A stretch of DNA of 64,000 nucleotides from Bin55 sp964511425 (GTDB taxonomy: Bacteria > Pseudomonadota > Gammaproteobacteria > Pseudomonadales > Azotimanducaceae): assembly GCA_964511425.1 (NCBI GenBank), contig CAZEFI010000003.1, positions 1 to 64,000 of the forward strand. The letters are read 5' to 3'. Shown here piece after piece: positions 1 to 8,168 of the stretch. A model generated the notes under the pieces. The model was not told the DNA's origin and did no database searches. It saw only the letters and a list, made by a program, of their open reading frames with translations. A program made the position numbers and the translations under genes. Within the stretch, counting starts at the first letter, position 1, and each line of letters opens with the position of its first letter.

Positions 1-164
1 CTACCAAATCTATGCACATTGCGAGTCAGGATTTAAACCTATCGCACCTTTGGGTGATCTACCCTGGCGAGCAACCGTACCGATTGACAGAAACAGTAAC
101 TGTCCTTCCCCTAGGGTACGTTGGCAGTCTAAAGTTTTAGGTCGTCTTGCGAGACAAGCTCAAG

Positions 165-830
165 TCACCCTCGACCATATACAAGATCCCAAATCGAGTG
201 TCCAGCCTCTAACGCTTTTTGCCGATAACGTGTCTGCGGGATTGGTTGGATTTGGACCATTTTCATTCTGCAAAAACGGGCAATCATAGCACCTTGAATC
301 TGCTCGGCGTAGTCTGCTGCATCAGTAGCGAAATAGACGATCCCGGTCTCGGAGATTTTGATCTGTAAAAGTTCCACAAACTCCGCATTAACCAACCTAC
401 GACGGTGGTGTCTCTTTTTAGGCCAAGGATCCGGAAACAATACAAAGAGAAGATCAATCGTGGAATCGGGCATGGATGCAAGAACGTTAGTCGCTTCCTC
501 CTCTACTATCCGAACGTTTTTTAATTCGCTGCGCTGACAACGATTGATCAGAGCACCGATTCCTGGTCGATAGACATCAATCCCCAGACAGTGCCAAGTT
601 GGATTTTGCTCTGCTATTTGTGCAATTACTTCACCATTGCCAAAACCAATTTCGACAAAGACCTTATCTGATTGCCTCGAAAGATACTCGTGAAGAACCG
701 GAGGTTCCAGCCGATATTCCGCCAGTTTTGCGTAGCCTTGGGTTTGAGCGTTCGACATTCTTGAGCTACGTCGAACATACAGTTGACGTTGGCTGTAGGA
801 GATAGTGGAATCCGATTCCACTGCTAGCAT
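165..830 (-). CDS. trmB: tRNA (guanine-N7-)-methyltransferase TrmB
   Basis: SAM-dependent cytoplasmic enzyme that makes m7G46 in the tRNA variable loop. From the chosen ATG the protein has 221 residues, usual for the family. The SAM-binding motif EIGFGNG lies at about residues 60-66. The TrmB hallmark FPDPWPKKRHHRRR is at about 132-145, and the C-terminal T-x-Y...GHSIWDLVYG block matches the family end. The frame is open further upstream into rpoH, but the ATG at 830 starts 17 bases after the rpoH stop and avoids that overlap; a Met at 758 is a second possible start closer to the conserved core. No strong Shine-Dalgarno sequence precedes 830. It probably forms an operon behind rpoH on the same strand. 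Identification is by motif and is very secure; only the start is uncertain. Confidence 0.95.
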   Translation of the reverse strand: MLAVESDSTISYSQRQLYVRRSSRMSNAQTQGYAKLAEYRLEPPVLHEYLSRQSDKVFVEIGFGNGEVIAQIAEQNPTWHCLGIDVYRPGIGALINRCQRSELKNVRIVEEEATNVLASMPDSTIDLLFVLFPDPWPKKRHHRRRLVNAEFVELLQIKISETGIVYFATDAADYAEQIQGAMIARFCRMKMVQIQPIPQTRYRQKALEAGHSIWDLVYGRG

Positions 831-847
831 CTTGTCACGAGAGCGAA

Positions 848-1708
848 TTACGCGACGAGTAAGGATCCTCGAATTTTCTCCATAGCCGCGGATTCGAGCT
901 GGCGAATCCGTTCTGCGGACACGCCGAACTTTGTAGCAAGTTCCTGCAGTGTAGCCTTCGGCTCCGAAAGCCAACGTGCCATCAGGACGACTCGACTCCT
1001 TTCGTCAAGTGTTTGAATCGCTGTGTAGAGACGCTCGTGTTGTTGCGTATCCCAATCTTCTTTCTCAAGAACAGATTCGGCGATAGGAGCTTCATCGACA
1101 AAAGACTGTGCAGGGGACCAAGAGGCAGAATCATCATCGTCAGACACAGAGGTATCAAAATTGACATCAGGTGATGCCATTCGCCCCTCCATTTGAGAAA
1201 CGTCTTCCGTACGAACTCCAAAATCCTCAGCGATGGCTTCAGTTTCCTTCCTCGTGAGCCAGCCAGAATGATGTTTCTTGGCATCGCGGAGTTTGAAGAA
1301 CAACTTACGTTGTGCTTTTGTGGTGGCGATTTTTACGATGCGCCAATTTTTAATTATGAACTCGTGAATTTCTGCACGAATCCAGTGTACAGCAAACGAA
1401 ACGAGCCGCACCCCAACATTTGGATCGAAGCGTTTAACCGCTTTCATGAGTCCAATATTTCCTTCTTGGATCAGATCAGCATCCGATAAACCGTAACCAC
1501 GGTAAGTTCGCGCAATGTGGACGACAAATCGTAAATGACTAACAATCAGTTCACGGGCTGCATCCAAATCTCCATCATCGTAAAATCGGCGCGCTAAATT
1601 CTGCTCCTCGTCCACCGTCAGAATGGGAAAGGAGTTAACAGAATGTATGTAGGACCGTAGGTTGCTACCCGGCGATAATTGGTTGATCGGGACGACGCTT
1701 GTACTCAT
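848..1708 (-). CDS. rpoH: RNA polymerase heat-shock sigma factor RpoH (sigma-32)
   Basis: Alternative sigma factor directing RNA polymerase to heat-shock promoters. The 286-residue length is typical. The diagnostic RpoH box QRKLFFKLR is at about residues 133-141, right after a well-conserved region 2.4. Region 2.2 (LIQEGNIGLMKAVKRFD) is at about 79-95, and region 4.2 with its helix-turn-helix (TLQELATKFGVSAERIRQLE) is near the C-terminus. The RpoH box separates it from RpoD and RpoS. An acidic stretch with consecutive Asp (about residue 195) in the region 3 linker is a local peculiarity. The promoter region carries a perfect CIRCE operator (1755-1781), so transcription is probably under HrcA control. 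trmB follows 17 bases downstream. No clear Shine-Dalgarno sequence is seen before the ATG; the leader is A/T rich. Confidence 0.96.
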   Translation of the reverse strand: MSTSVVPINQLSPGSNLRSYIHSVNSFPILTVDEEQNLARRFYDDGDLDAARELIVSHLRFVVHIARTYRGYGLSDADLIQEGNIGLMKAVKRFDPNVGVRLVSFAVHWIRAEIHEFIIKNWRIVKIATTKAQRKLFFKLRDAKKHHSGWLTRKETEAIAEDFGVRTEDVSQMEGRMASPDVNFDTSVSDDDDSASWSPAQSFVDEAPIAESVLEKEDWDTQQHERLYTAIQTLDERSRVVLMARWLSEPKATLQELATKFGVSAERIRQLESAAMEKIRGSLLVA

Positions 1709-1743
1709 CGTAAATTTATTTTTTTTAAATTTTCCTTTGTTAA

Positions 1744-1771
1744 ATTATATTTATTTAGCACTCTCTGTCTA
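1744..1771 (-). promoter_or_regulatory. Sigma-70-type promoter of rpoH
   Basis: Read on the minus strand, TAGACA (1771-1766) and TATAAT (1749-1744) are separated by 16 bases: five of six and six of six matches to the -35 and -10 consensus. The start site would fall near 1737, giving a leader of about 30 bases to the rpoH ATG. The promoter is interlocked with the CIRCE palindrome. Prediction from sequence only. Confidence 0.65.
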
Positions 1772-1781
1772 TGAGTGCTAA
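1755..1781 (-). promoter_or_regulatory. CIRCE operator (HrcA-binding inverted repeat) upstream of rpoH
   Basis: The sequence is TTAGCACTC, nine bases, GAGTGCTAA: a perfect match to the CIRCE consensus and its fixed 9-base spacer. CIRCE is the binding site of the heat-shock repressor HrcA, classically found before groESL and dnaK operons. Here the only gene reading away from it is rpoH, on the minus strand, 46 bases away. The site overlaps the predicted rpoH promoter, with the -35 hexamer in the spacer and one arm between -35 and -10. Repression by HrcA is inferred from this geometry; hrcA itself is not in the window. Confidence 0.9.
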
Positions 1782-2013
1782 TTCTCTAATTAGTTCCATC
1801 GTTTGGACTAAGAATTTCTATTCTTACTACAAAAGGTATACCTAGGGTCAGATGTTCCGATTTCAATCTACTTCCATAGGACCTCATGTGGAGTCCTACT
1901 GACTTCTCCAATCCTTTACTCTTGGAGACGGAAGTTTGTACACGATCGGACTACTTCTTGGTATTCCGATCAGTGGTAGTATCTCAGATTTCACACTGAG
2001 CGACTACCGAAAA
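1782..2013. other. Intergenic region between rpoH and a membrane-protein gene
   Basis: No gene is recognised here. Two symmetric elements are visible: a perfect 7-base inverted repeat with a 4-base loop, TAAGAAT/ATTCTTA (1809-1826), and a 10-base palindrome AGGTATACCT (1834-1843). Either could be a protein-binding site, but neither matches an operator I can name, and no U-tract terminator is evident. Confidence 0.4.
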
Positions 2014-2466
2014 TTACGACTCGTCGGTAGCCTTAGATTCTTTCATGTTCGCGACGAGTACTAAAACACTTCCGATGAGTGCTGGTACCATGAAAATCGC
2101 GATCCCAATGCCGCAATATATCGCACCTCCGAGTGCAGCTACACTGGCAATTGCAGGGGTAACCATGGGCATGCTGGAAACATTAATCAGCACCGTAACT
2201 AATACGACCACCGACAGTATCGCACCGACTAGACCTTGACGCATCATCTTTTCAAAATCCGCATCCCCGATTAATTCTTGAGCAGCTTCCATACCTTCCT
2301 TTTCACTTTCTGACATCGTGTCACCAGCTTCTTCCATACCTTCCTGAATTATGTCTGGGTTTTCCTGTACAAAATTACCGCCTAATGCTACACCTGCGAC
2401 TATGAGTGACACTACTATGCACAGAGAGGCAAAAATAGCGGCAATGATTTTTCCTGCTTTTTTCAT
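2014..2466 (-). CDS. Small four-helix membrane protein of unknown function
   Basis: I do not recognise a named family. The ATG at 2466 begins MKKAGKIIAAIFASL, a normal membrane-protein start and the reason for choosing it; the frame is open to an ATG at 2499, which would add 11 unremarkable residues. The 150-residue product has one hydrophobic helix at about 6-30, an acidic soluble segment (about 33-75, rich in Glu, Asp and Met), then three hydrophobic segments at roughly 80-100, 103-120 and 120-140, and a short charged tail. This suggests an inner-membrane protein with a small exposed loop. It reads in the same direction as rpoH, 305 bases upstream of it, and appears to be its own transcription unit. 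Confidence 0.7.
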   Translation of the reverse strand: MKKAGKIIAAIFASLCIVVSLIVAGVALGGNFVQENPDIIQEGMEEAGDTMSESEKEGMEAAQELIGDADFEKMMRQGLVGAILSVVVLVTVLINVSSMPMVTPAIASVAALGGAIYCGIGIAIFMVPALIGSVLVLVANMKESKATDES

Positions 2467-2614
2467 GTTGTTAAGAGTTCCGATTCGTAAAGGCTTCAAT
2501 TTTAATGGAACGGATTTAACAGGTAAGACTTTCCGTTTACGATTGGTTTAAATCTAGGGAAATCAGTCCATCAAAATTTTTTGGTGTACTCGCTCCACGA
2601 CCAATTCCAGACGT

Positions 2615-2722
2615 CTATTCACCATACATCTCTCCAACACCAACAGGTTGATACAAAAAATGAACTCGCCGTTTCGATCTCATTGTATCGTCGGTGATAT
2701 CCAAAGCTATTGGTAATAACAT
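2615..2722 (-). CDS. Possible 35-residue small protein
   Basis: An ATG-started frame of 35 codons ending in TAG, beginning MLLPIALDITDD and continuing with a basic stretch (RSKRR) and a mixed, protein-like composition. It lies upstream of the membrane-protein gene on the same strand. No Shine-Dalgarno sequence is visible and the length is within what chance gives, so it is reported only because the translation looks plausible. I recognise no family. Confidence 0.18.
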   Translation of the reverse strand: MLLPIALDITDDTMRSKRRVHFLYQPVGVGEMYGE

Positions 2723-2780
2723 TTGAACAATAAATTTGTAATACAACCTCTTAGTTAGAATTTAATTGTTATGACCAAAG

Positions 2781-2807
2781 GATTCGGCTTCGTCTCTGAG
2801 CCGAATC
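2781..2807 (+). promoter_or_regulatory. Stem-loop in the leader of the ammonium transporter gene
   Basis: GATTCGGCT (2781-2789) pairs perfectly with AGCCGAATC (2799-2807) around a 9-base loop, 100 bases before the amt start. A second, imperfect inverted repeat (TGGCGA/TCGCCA, about 2837-2863) follows. Neither is followed by a U-tract, so a structured leader or a protein-binding site is as likely as a terminator. I saw no convincing sigma-54 -24/-12 promoter. Confidence 0.35.
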
Positions 2808-2906
2808 GTCGGTCTTCGTTTAGCTACGGCCAACAGGTGGCGATCGTCCCGCTGTGTCGCCATCGCGACCGTTCAATTAGATTGAATTCCTGGAGGAAGA
2901 ACATCC

Positions 2907-4310
2907 ATGTTTCCTACATCTCGTAATAAGCTACCGAACAACACCACGCTACGTGGGCTGACCGCAACTGGTTTGTTGTGTCTCGTCGCATTACCCATCT
3001 CTGCAACTACAGATATGGGTTACGTTTTTAACTCCTTCTCATTTCTGATTTGGGGTGTATTGGTCATGTGGATGTGTGCTGGATTCACAATGCTCGAATC
3101 AGGCACAGTCCGAACGAAGAATGCATCAGTTATTTGTTTGAAGAATCTCGGGCTGTTTTCCATCGCCTGTATTACCTATTACGTCATCGGTTATGACTTG
3201 ATGTACACTGACGTGTGGCATTTCATCGGTAAACCCTTTACTACTGGCTTTGGTCATGGTCCTTCCGCCGCAGAAGTAGCTTTGATTTCAGAAGAGGGCA
3301 AAACTAGCGTTGACGTTGTATCAAATAACTACGCCACTATGTCCGATTGGTTCTTCCAAATGGTGTTTGTCGCCACCACCGCTTCGATCGTTTCAGGTGC
3401 ACTAGCGGAACGAGTCCGACTATGGTCGTTCTTTGCGTTCATATTCATCCTAGTTAGTTTCATCTACCCAGTTGTAGGAGCGATGACTTGGGGAGAAGGT
3501 TTCCTCGACGAAATGGGATTCGTTGATTTTGCTGGCTCGACTATTGTCCATTCTACAGGGGGTTGGGCAGCACTAGCAGGTGTTCTCATTGTCGGACCAC
3601 GAATTGGGAAGTTTAGAAAGAACGGAACCGTTCATCCCACCCCGCCTTCAAATGTTCCATTAGTCACTTTAGGCGTTCTTATCCTATGGTTGGGTTGGAT
3701 GGGATTTAACGGTGGTTCTGTGTTAGCATTAGATACACCAGCTAACGCGACCATCATGAGCGATGTTATCGCGAATACTGTTATGGCAGGAGCTGCGGGC
3801 GTCTTAACGATCATGGCACTGTCGAAAGTCATTTTGGGTCGAATGAGCCTTCTCGCGGTGTTAAACGGAGCGATTGCTGGTCTTGTTGCTATCACCGCGG
3901 CACCAGACTTTCATGACAAGATTTGGCTCGCCATCGTGATCGGTGCGGTTGGCGGCTTTCTCTGTCTGGTAACAATGCGTCTGTTTGATTCCATCAAGAT
4001 TGACGATGTAGTATCTGCAATTCCCGCACACTTAGTTGCAGGAATCTGGGGGACGATGGCCGCCTGCTTCACCAACGCCGACGCAACAATCTGGGCACAG
4101 TTTGTCGGGATTCTCGTGGTCGGATTGTTTACCTTTGTCATGTCTTGGATTGCTTGGTACGTGATTGATTTAATCCTTGGCCTAAGAATCAGTGCCGAGA
4201 CAGAAGAACTTGGGCAAGATATGACCGAATTAGGCATAGAAACCTACCCCGAGTTCGTCCAAGTCATCGATCACGAAATGTATGCAGAGGAACTCGAAGA
4301 GTCTCGTTAA
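2907..4310 (+). CDS. amt: Ammonium transporter, Amt family
   Basis: Inner-membrane channel of the Amt/Mep/Rh family that takes up ammonium. A good ribosome-binding site (GGAGGAAG) precedes the ATG. The N-terminus carries a hydrophobic segment ending near ALPISATTD, likely a cleaved signal peptide as in many Amt proteins. The Amt signature AGFTMLESG is at about residues 51-59. One conserved pore His is in VHSTGGWAALAG; the second is in the IDDVVSAIPAHLVAGIWG block. At 467 residues with about eleven hydrophobic helices the size is normal. The glnK usually paired with amt is not adjacent, so its regulatory partner must be elsewhere. The acidic C-terminal tail fits the cytoplasmic tail of the family. 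Confidence 0.95.
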   Translation: MFPTSRNKLPNNTTLRGLTATGLLCLVALPISATTDMGYVFNSFSFLIWGVLVMWMCAGFTMLESGTVRTKNASVICLKNLGLFSIACITYYVIGYDLMYTDVWHFIGKPFTTGFGHGPSAAEVALISEEGKTSVDVVSNNYATMSDWFFQMVFVATTASIVSGALAERVRLWSFFAFIFILVSFIYPVVGAMTWGEGFLDEMGFVDFAGSTIVHSTGGWAALAGVLIVGPRIGKFRKNGTVHPTPPSNVPLVTLGVLILWLGWMGFNGGSVLALDTPANATIMSDVIANTVMAGAAGVLTIMALSKVILGRMSLLAVLNGAIAGLVAITAAPDFHDKIWLAIVIGAVGGFLCLVTMRLFDSIKIDDVVSAIPAHLVAGIWGTMAACFTNADATIWAQFVGILVVGLFTFVMSWIAWYVIDLILGLRISAETEELGQDMTELGIETYPEFVQVIDHEMYAEELEESR

Positions 4311-4332
4311 TACGCAGTGTCAAAATTGTGCT

Positions 4333-4357
4333 AGAGCCTGCCTCCACGGTAGGCTCT
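4333..4357. terminator. Hairpin between converging amt and aminotransferase genes
   Basis: AGAGCCTGCC (4333-4342) pairs with GGTAGGCTCT (4348-4357) around TCCAC: ten pairs including one G-U. It fills the short gap between two converging genes, the usual place for a bidirectional terminator. There is no clean U-tract on the plus side, so termination efficiency is uncertain. Confidence 0.5.
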
Positions 4358-4359
4358 GC

Positions 4360-5751
4360 CTAGACCTCTGTAAATTTTTCGATCGTTTCGTGCAGTGCTA
4401 GCTCAAACTTACTGAACAGTTCGTCTATTTGTGCCTCGGTTATGACAAGCGGTGGACAAAAACAGACGACATCGCCTAGCGCACGGACTATTAGTCCGTG
4501 TTGCATACACCGTTCCATGCAGTAAATACCAGCTCGGGCTTCACGAGGGAAGGACTCTTTAGTTGTTTTGTCTTTTACGAGTTCAATAGCACCGATTAAA
4601 CCGATTCCTCGTGCCTCGCCAACTATTGGTTGGTCGTTAAAAGTACGTAGTCGATCCTGAAAAATCTCCGCTTTGCGTGCGACCGATTCAAACACGTTTA
4701 ACCGTTCCATGATCTCAATGTTTCGTAGCGCTACAGCAGAACACACGGGGTGTCCGGTATAAGTGAAGCCATGAGCGAAAGTTCCGAGGGTGCGTGTCGC
4801 TTCCTTAATCGGTTCATAAATGGACTCGGGTACTACGACGGCACTAATCGGCAAGTATGCGCTCGAAAGTGCTTTAGCCAGACTGATCGTCGTTGGATTG
4901 ATATCGAAGGTCTGGCAACCGAATGGATTTCCTGTTCTTCCAAATCCACAAATCACTTCGTCGTCAATGAACAGAATGTCGTATCGTCGCAGTATTTCTT
5001 GCACCTTTGTGAAGTATCCTTCCGGTGGCACAATGACTCCGCCAGCTCCCATAACCGGCTCTGCAATAAATGCGGCGATCGTTTCCGGTCCTTCTTGCAA
5101 AATCAGATCTTCCAATTCGGCAGCAAGACGCGAGCTAAACGCTGCTTCGGTCTCGCCTGCTTCCGCGCAACGATAGTAATGCGGTTTACCGGCGTGTAAG
5201 ATTCCTGGAACTGGGAGATCGAAGTGCTCATGAAACGCGGGCAAGCCAGTAAGACTACCAGCACCAAGAGTCACACCGTGGTACGCTCCCCAGCGAGAAA
5301 TCACTTTTTTCTTCTCGGATTTCCCAATCACATTGTGATAGAGCCACATGAGTTTTAGTTGGGTGTCATTCGCATCTGAACCAGATTGACCGAAAAAGAC
5401 ACGCCCGTTTTCTAATGGGACCATCTCACTCAACTTTTCTGCAAGCAACACACTTGGTTCGTTTGTGACTCCAGCGAACAACTGAGAGTACGATAGAGTT
5501 CTCATTTGTCTCTCTGCTACCGAGACCAGTTCCTCAACACCGTAACCTAGTGCAGAGCACCACAGTCCTGCCATGGCCTCTAAATATTGTTTTCCTTTCG
5601 TGTCCCATACATAGACTCCCTCGGCTCGCTGTCGGATGCGGGGTCCTGTCTCGTGATGCTCAGCAAGGTTCGTGGTTGGATGAAATACGTAACGCAAATC
5701 TCGAGCTTCTATCGAGGAGGGCGGAAATTCGTTGTGGAATCGGTCAGTCAT
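4360..5751 (-). CDS. Class III (omega-amino acid) aminotransferase
   Basis: PLP-dependent cytosolic transaminase of subgroup III, the group holding beta-alanine:pyruvate, putrescine and adenosylmethionine-8-amino-7-oxononanoate transaminases. Visible signatures: FFGQSGSDANDTQLKL (phosphate-binding region), WGAYHGVTLGAGSLTG, the PLP-ring Asp in LFIDDEVICGFGRTG, and the catalytic Lys in SLAKALSSAYLPISA. GFTYTGHPVCSAVALRNI is the matching C-terminal block. From the ATG at 5751 the protein has 463 residues, typical for the beta-alanine/putrescine aminotransferase branch; the frame is open 15 codons further upstream. It is divergent from thiD and converges on amt. The exact amino donor cannot be told from sequence; an omega-amino acid or polyamine with pyruvate as acceptor is the best guess. 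Confidence 0.9.
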   Translation of the reverse strand: MTDRFHNEFPPSSIEARDLRYVFHPTTNLAEHHETGPRIRQRAEGVYVWDTKGKQYLEAMAGLWCSALGYGVEELVSVAERQMRTLSYSQLFAGVTNEPSVLLAEKLSEMVPLENGRVFFGQSGSDANDTQLKLMWLYHNVIGKSEKKKVISRWGAYHGVTLGAGSLTGLPAFHEHFDLPVPGILHAGKPHYYRCAEAGETEAAFSSRLAAELEDLILQEGPETIAAFIAEPVMGAGGVIVPPEGYFTKVQEILRRYDILFIDDEVICGFGRTGNPFGCQTFDINPTTISLAKALSSAYLPISAVVVPESIYEPIKEATRTLGTFAHGFTYTGHPVCSAVALRNIEIMERLNVFESVARKAEIFQDRLRTFNDQPIVGEARGIGLIGAIELVKDKTTKESFPREARAGIYCMERCMQHGLIVRALGDVVCFCPPLVITEAQIDELFSKFELALHETIEKFTEV

Positions 5752-5858
5752 AAAATTTTTTGGTCTTGAAATATTTGGGTCTCTCGTCTTGCTCACGAAA
5801 TGTCGCTTTACGAATCAGCATAAATGTAGGGGTGTCCAAGAAACACATAATTGGAATT

Positions 5859-6662
5859 ATGGCGTATGTAGCTTCAATTGCCGGTACTGATTCGTCCGGT
5901 GGTGCTGGTAACCAAGCGGATGTAGCCTGTATTCAGGCATTTGGACACCATGCGCTGAGTGTTATAACGGCAGTAACCGCACAAGACTCCAAAGGTGTAA
6001 AACATGTTGCTTTTAGCGATAACGGTGCACTTAAAGCACAACTCAATGCGGTTTTTGGTTCCTACGAACTGGATGCTGTTAAAAGTGGAATGCTACCTAA
6101 AGACTCAGGTATTCAACTAATAGCTACTACTTTGCAGGCGCAAACGAATCCTCTTCCATACGTTCTCGATCCAGTTATGCGAGCTTCAAGTGGTAAGTCA
6201 CTGCTTCATGAGGATTCCCAACATGCAATGGTGAAATATTTATTTCCGTTAGCTACCGTAGTGACTCCGAACATCCCCGAAGCAGAAATCCTCACCGGTC
6301 GCAACATAACCACAATGGACGAGACGGTCGCGGCGGCAAGAGACATCCTCGAGCTAGGGTGCCAAGCTGTCTTAATCAAGGGCGGACATTCAAAGAGTGA
6401 ACCCGGAGTCGACCTGTTTCTTGATTCTCGTGATGTCGGCGCACCCCATTCCGTTCGTTGCAGATACATTGAAGACCGATCGCCGCGAGGCACTGGATGC
6501 TCGTATGCTTCAGCAATCGCATGCGGCCTTACATCGCAGTTATCGCTTTATGAAGCCATTCTCAACGCTAAAAGGTACATAACCCTCGCAATAGAGAATT
6601 CTTACCGTGTTAAATCCGATTTTTGGTTGTTGAATCACCAAGTCGCGGCCGAGGAATTATGA
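5859..6662 (+). CDS. thiD: Hydroxymethylpyrimidine/phosphomethylpyrimidine kinase ThiD
   Basis: Ribokinase-family enzyme that phosphorylates HMP and HMP-phosphate to HMP-pyrophosphate, the pyrimidine half of thiamine phosphate. The start at 5859 gives MAYVASIAGTDSSGGAG, matching the family N-terminus that binds the pyrimidine; the longer open frame upstream adds 33 unconserved residues and is rejected. LIKGGH and the anion-hole segment RGTGCSYASAIACGL near the C-terminus are present. At 267 residues it is normal length. Its TGA overlaps the thiE ATG by four bases (ATGA), so translation is probably coupled. The region before it contains no TPP riboswitch that I can recognise. Confidence 0.95.
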   Translation: MAYVASIAGTDSSGGAGNQADVACIQAFGHHALSVITAVTAQDSKGVKHVAFSDNGALKAQLNAVFGSYELDAVKSGMLPKDSGIQLIATTLQAQTNPLPYVLDPVMRASSGKSLLHEDSQHAMVKYLFPLATVVTPNIPEAEILTGRNITTMDETVAAARDILELGCQAVLIKGGHSKSEPGVDLFLDSRDVGAPHSVRCRYIEDRSPRGTGCSYASAIACGLTSQLSLYEAILNAKRYITLAIENSYRVKSDFWLLNHQVAAEEL

Positions 6663-7285
6663 CACGACCTGTGCTCCATGTAATCACCGACGAATCGCTT
6701 CAGCACCGCTACTCGCACGAGGAATTGGCCACGCGAGCTGCAGGTGCGGGAGCAGACTTCGTGCAGTATCGGGAAAAACGACCTCAAAATACCCGTGCGT
6801 TGATCGCGACTGCCAACTCACTCCAAGAAATTTGCCAGCGATCGAACAACACACGATTGATTGTGAACGATCGAGTTGATGTCGCCTACGCAGTTAATTG
6901 CTGTGGCGTGCACTTAGGAGCTAACGACCTCCCAGTAGGAGACGCCCGCACAATCTTGGGTCCCAAATGCATCATCGGTGGCACTCTCAACGATCCTAAG
7001 CGTTTTGCTTTGACCTGGGCAAAGCAGTTTAATTACCTCGGAGTGGGTCCTGTGTTCGGAACAAACTCGAAGAAAAATCCTGCAGTACCTCTGGGTCTCG
7101 ATGCGTTAGCCGAGATTTGTCGAGCGAGCACAGTCGACGTCGTCGCGATCGGCAATATTAACTTAGAAAATGTCGACATGGTTCTATCGACTGGCGTAGC
7201 TGGAGTTGCCGTACTTTCTGCTATAGTCTGTGCAGCTGACCCGGCCAAACAAACTCAAGAGTTCTTGCGAGCACTGGGGGCGTGA
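6659..7285 (+). CDS. thiE: Thiamine-phosphate synthase ThiE
   Basis: Joins HMP-pyrophosphate to the carboxythiazole phosphate to give thiamine phosphate; cytosolic TIM barrel. Family motifs appear in order: FVQYREK (about residue 35), LIVNDRVDVA (about 66), GVHLGANDLPV (about 83), YLGVGPVFGTNSKK (about 127, pyrophosphate loop) and VVAIGNIN (about 163). The final phosphate-binding loop normally reads GGI; here it is GNI, a minor change. The 208-residue length is usual. The start was chosen at the ATGA overlap with thiD. The stop overlaps the GTG start of the next gene (GTGA), continuing a tightly coupled operon. Confidence 0.93.
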   Translation: MTRPVLHVITDESLQHRYSHEELATRAAGAGADFVQYREKRPQNTRALIATANSLQEICQRSNNTRLIVNDRVDVAYAVNCCGVHLGANDLPVGDARTILGPKCIIGGTLNDPKRFALTWAKQFNYLGVGPVFGTNSKKNPAVPLGLDALAEICRASTVDVVAIGNINLENVDMVLSTGVAGVAVLSAIVCAADPAKQTQEFLRALGA

Positions 7286-7923
7286 ACAAACCTTTCTCGC
7301 TACCTCGAGTTATGTTGATTTGTGACTTTGAATTTTGTGGTTCCACCGAACGATGGCTGAACGTACTTCAAACTTTGAACCGTCGAAACTGGAAAAACAA
7401 CCTTGTCGTACAAGTACGAATCAAAAATCAAACGGACAAGAAGTATCGACAGTACGCGGAAATAGCCAAGTCGATTCTGCCATCAACCGTACGAACTCTT
7501 CTCAATGGAGATGCACGACTTGCTTCCGAATTCGGTTATGACGGCGTGCATCTACCGCAGTGTCGGCTGGGCTCACCTCCAACCGGCATCGAGGAATTAG
7601 GTTGGTTGTCGGTTGCGATTCACCAAACTACGGAAATCGCGGCGGCAGAAGCACTGAACGCACATTCGATAATTGTCGCTCCGGTTTTTCGTCCAATGTG
7701 GAAAGACACTCCCCCATTAGGATTAAGCCAACTCCGTACAACTGTCGAGCGAAGCTCTGTACCGATCTACGCTCTCGGAGGAATCGATGCATCCAACGTC
7801 AAATCCTGCCTAGACCAACATGTACACGGTATCGCGGTACTTTCGTCAGTATTAAAAGCTCACGATCCTGTTCAAGTATTGGACCGATATATCACTGAGA
7901 TTGAGAGTCCGTGTATGCGCTGA
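7282..7923 (+). CDS. ThiE/TenI-like protein (second thiamine-phosphate synthase fold)
   Basis: A divergent paralogue of the upstream ThiE, sharing GVHLPQ (about residue 88), the SVAIHQTTEIAAAEAL helix start, IVAPVF at about 131 and YALGGID near the C-terminus. The N-terminal YREK-type pyrophosphate motif is replaced by VQVRIKN and the NDR motif by LLNGDAR. It is therefore unlikely to be a second full synthase. TenI, the thiazole tautomerase that aromatises the ThiG product, is the obvious alternative and fits the thiO/thiS/thiG set nearby. However, the loop where Bacillus TenI, as I recall it, carries its catalytic His reads APVF here. Start is GTG overlapping thiE. Role in thiazole handling or ligation is inferred from context. 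Confidence 0.75.
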   Translation: MNKPFSLPRVMLICDFEFCGSTERWLNVLQTLNRRNWKNNLVVQVRIKNQTDKKYRQYAEIAKSILPSTVRTLLNGDARLASEFGYDGVHLPQCRLGSPPTGIEELGWLSVAIHQTTEIAAAEALNAHSIIVAPVFRPMWKDTPPLGLSQLRTTVERSSVPIYALGGIDASNVKSCLDQHVHGIAVLSSVLKAHDPVQVLDRYITEIESPCMR

Positions 7924-8168
7924 ACTCAACGCTCCGTTGCTAAGGGATTTGATCACTAGGCGGTTGTCATTCAGAATAACAGTTAGCCACAAATCGCCTC
8001 CGAAAAGTTACAATCACTCAGTTAAATTAAAATCGCTGTTTGATTTTCTTTTTCCGTGTACCGCTACCAAAAACACTTAACCATCGTCCTGTCTGTGACA
8101 AAAAGTTCGACCAACGTAGTGTGAAACACGTACTTAACAAGGAAGGCCTTCGACAGATCTGAGGTCCA

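Noticed and set aside
2..289. Plus-strand open frame at the left edge
   Set aside because: It runs antisense into the secure trmB C-terminus and its translation resembles no protein family; no gene is supported in 1-164.
5760..5858. Longer thiD start
   Set aside because: Thirty-three unconserved residues precede the family N-terminus MAYVASIAGTDSSGG.
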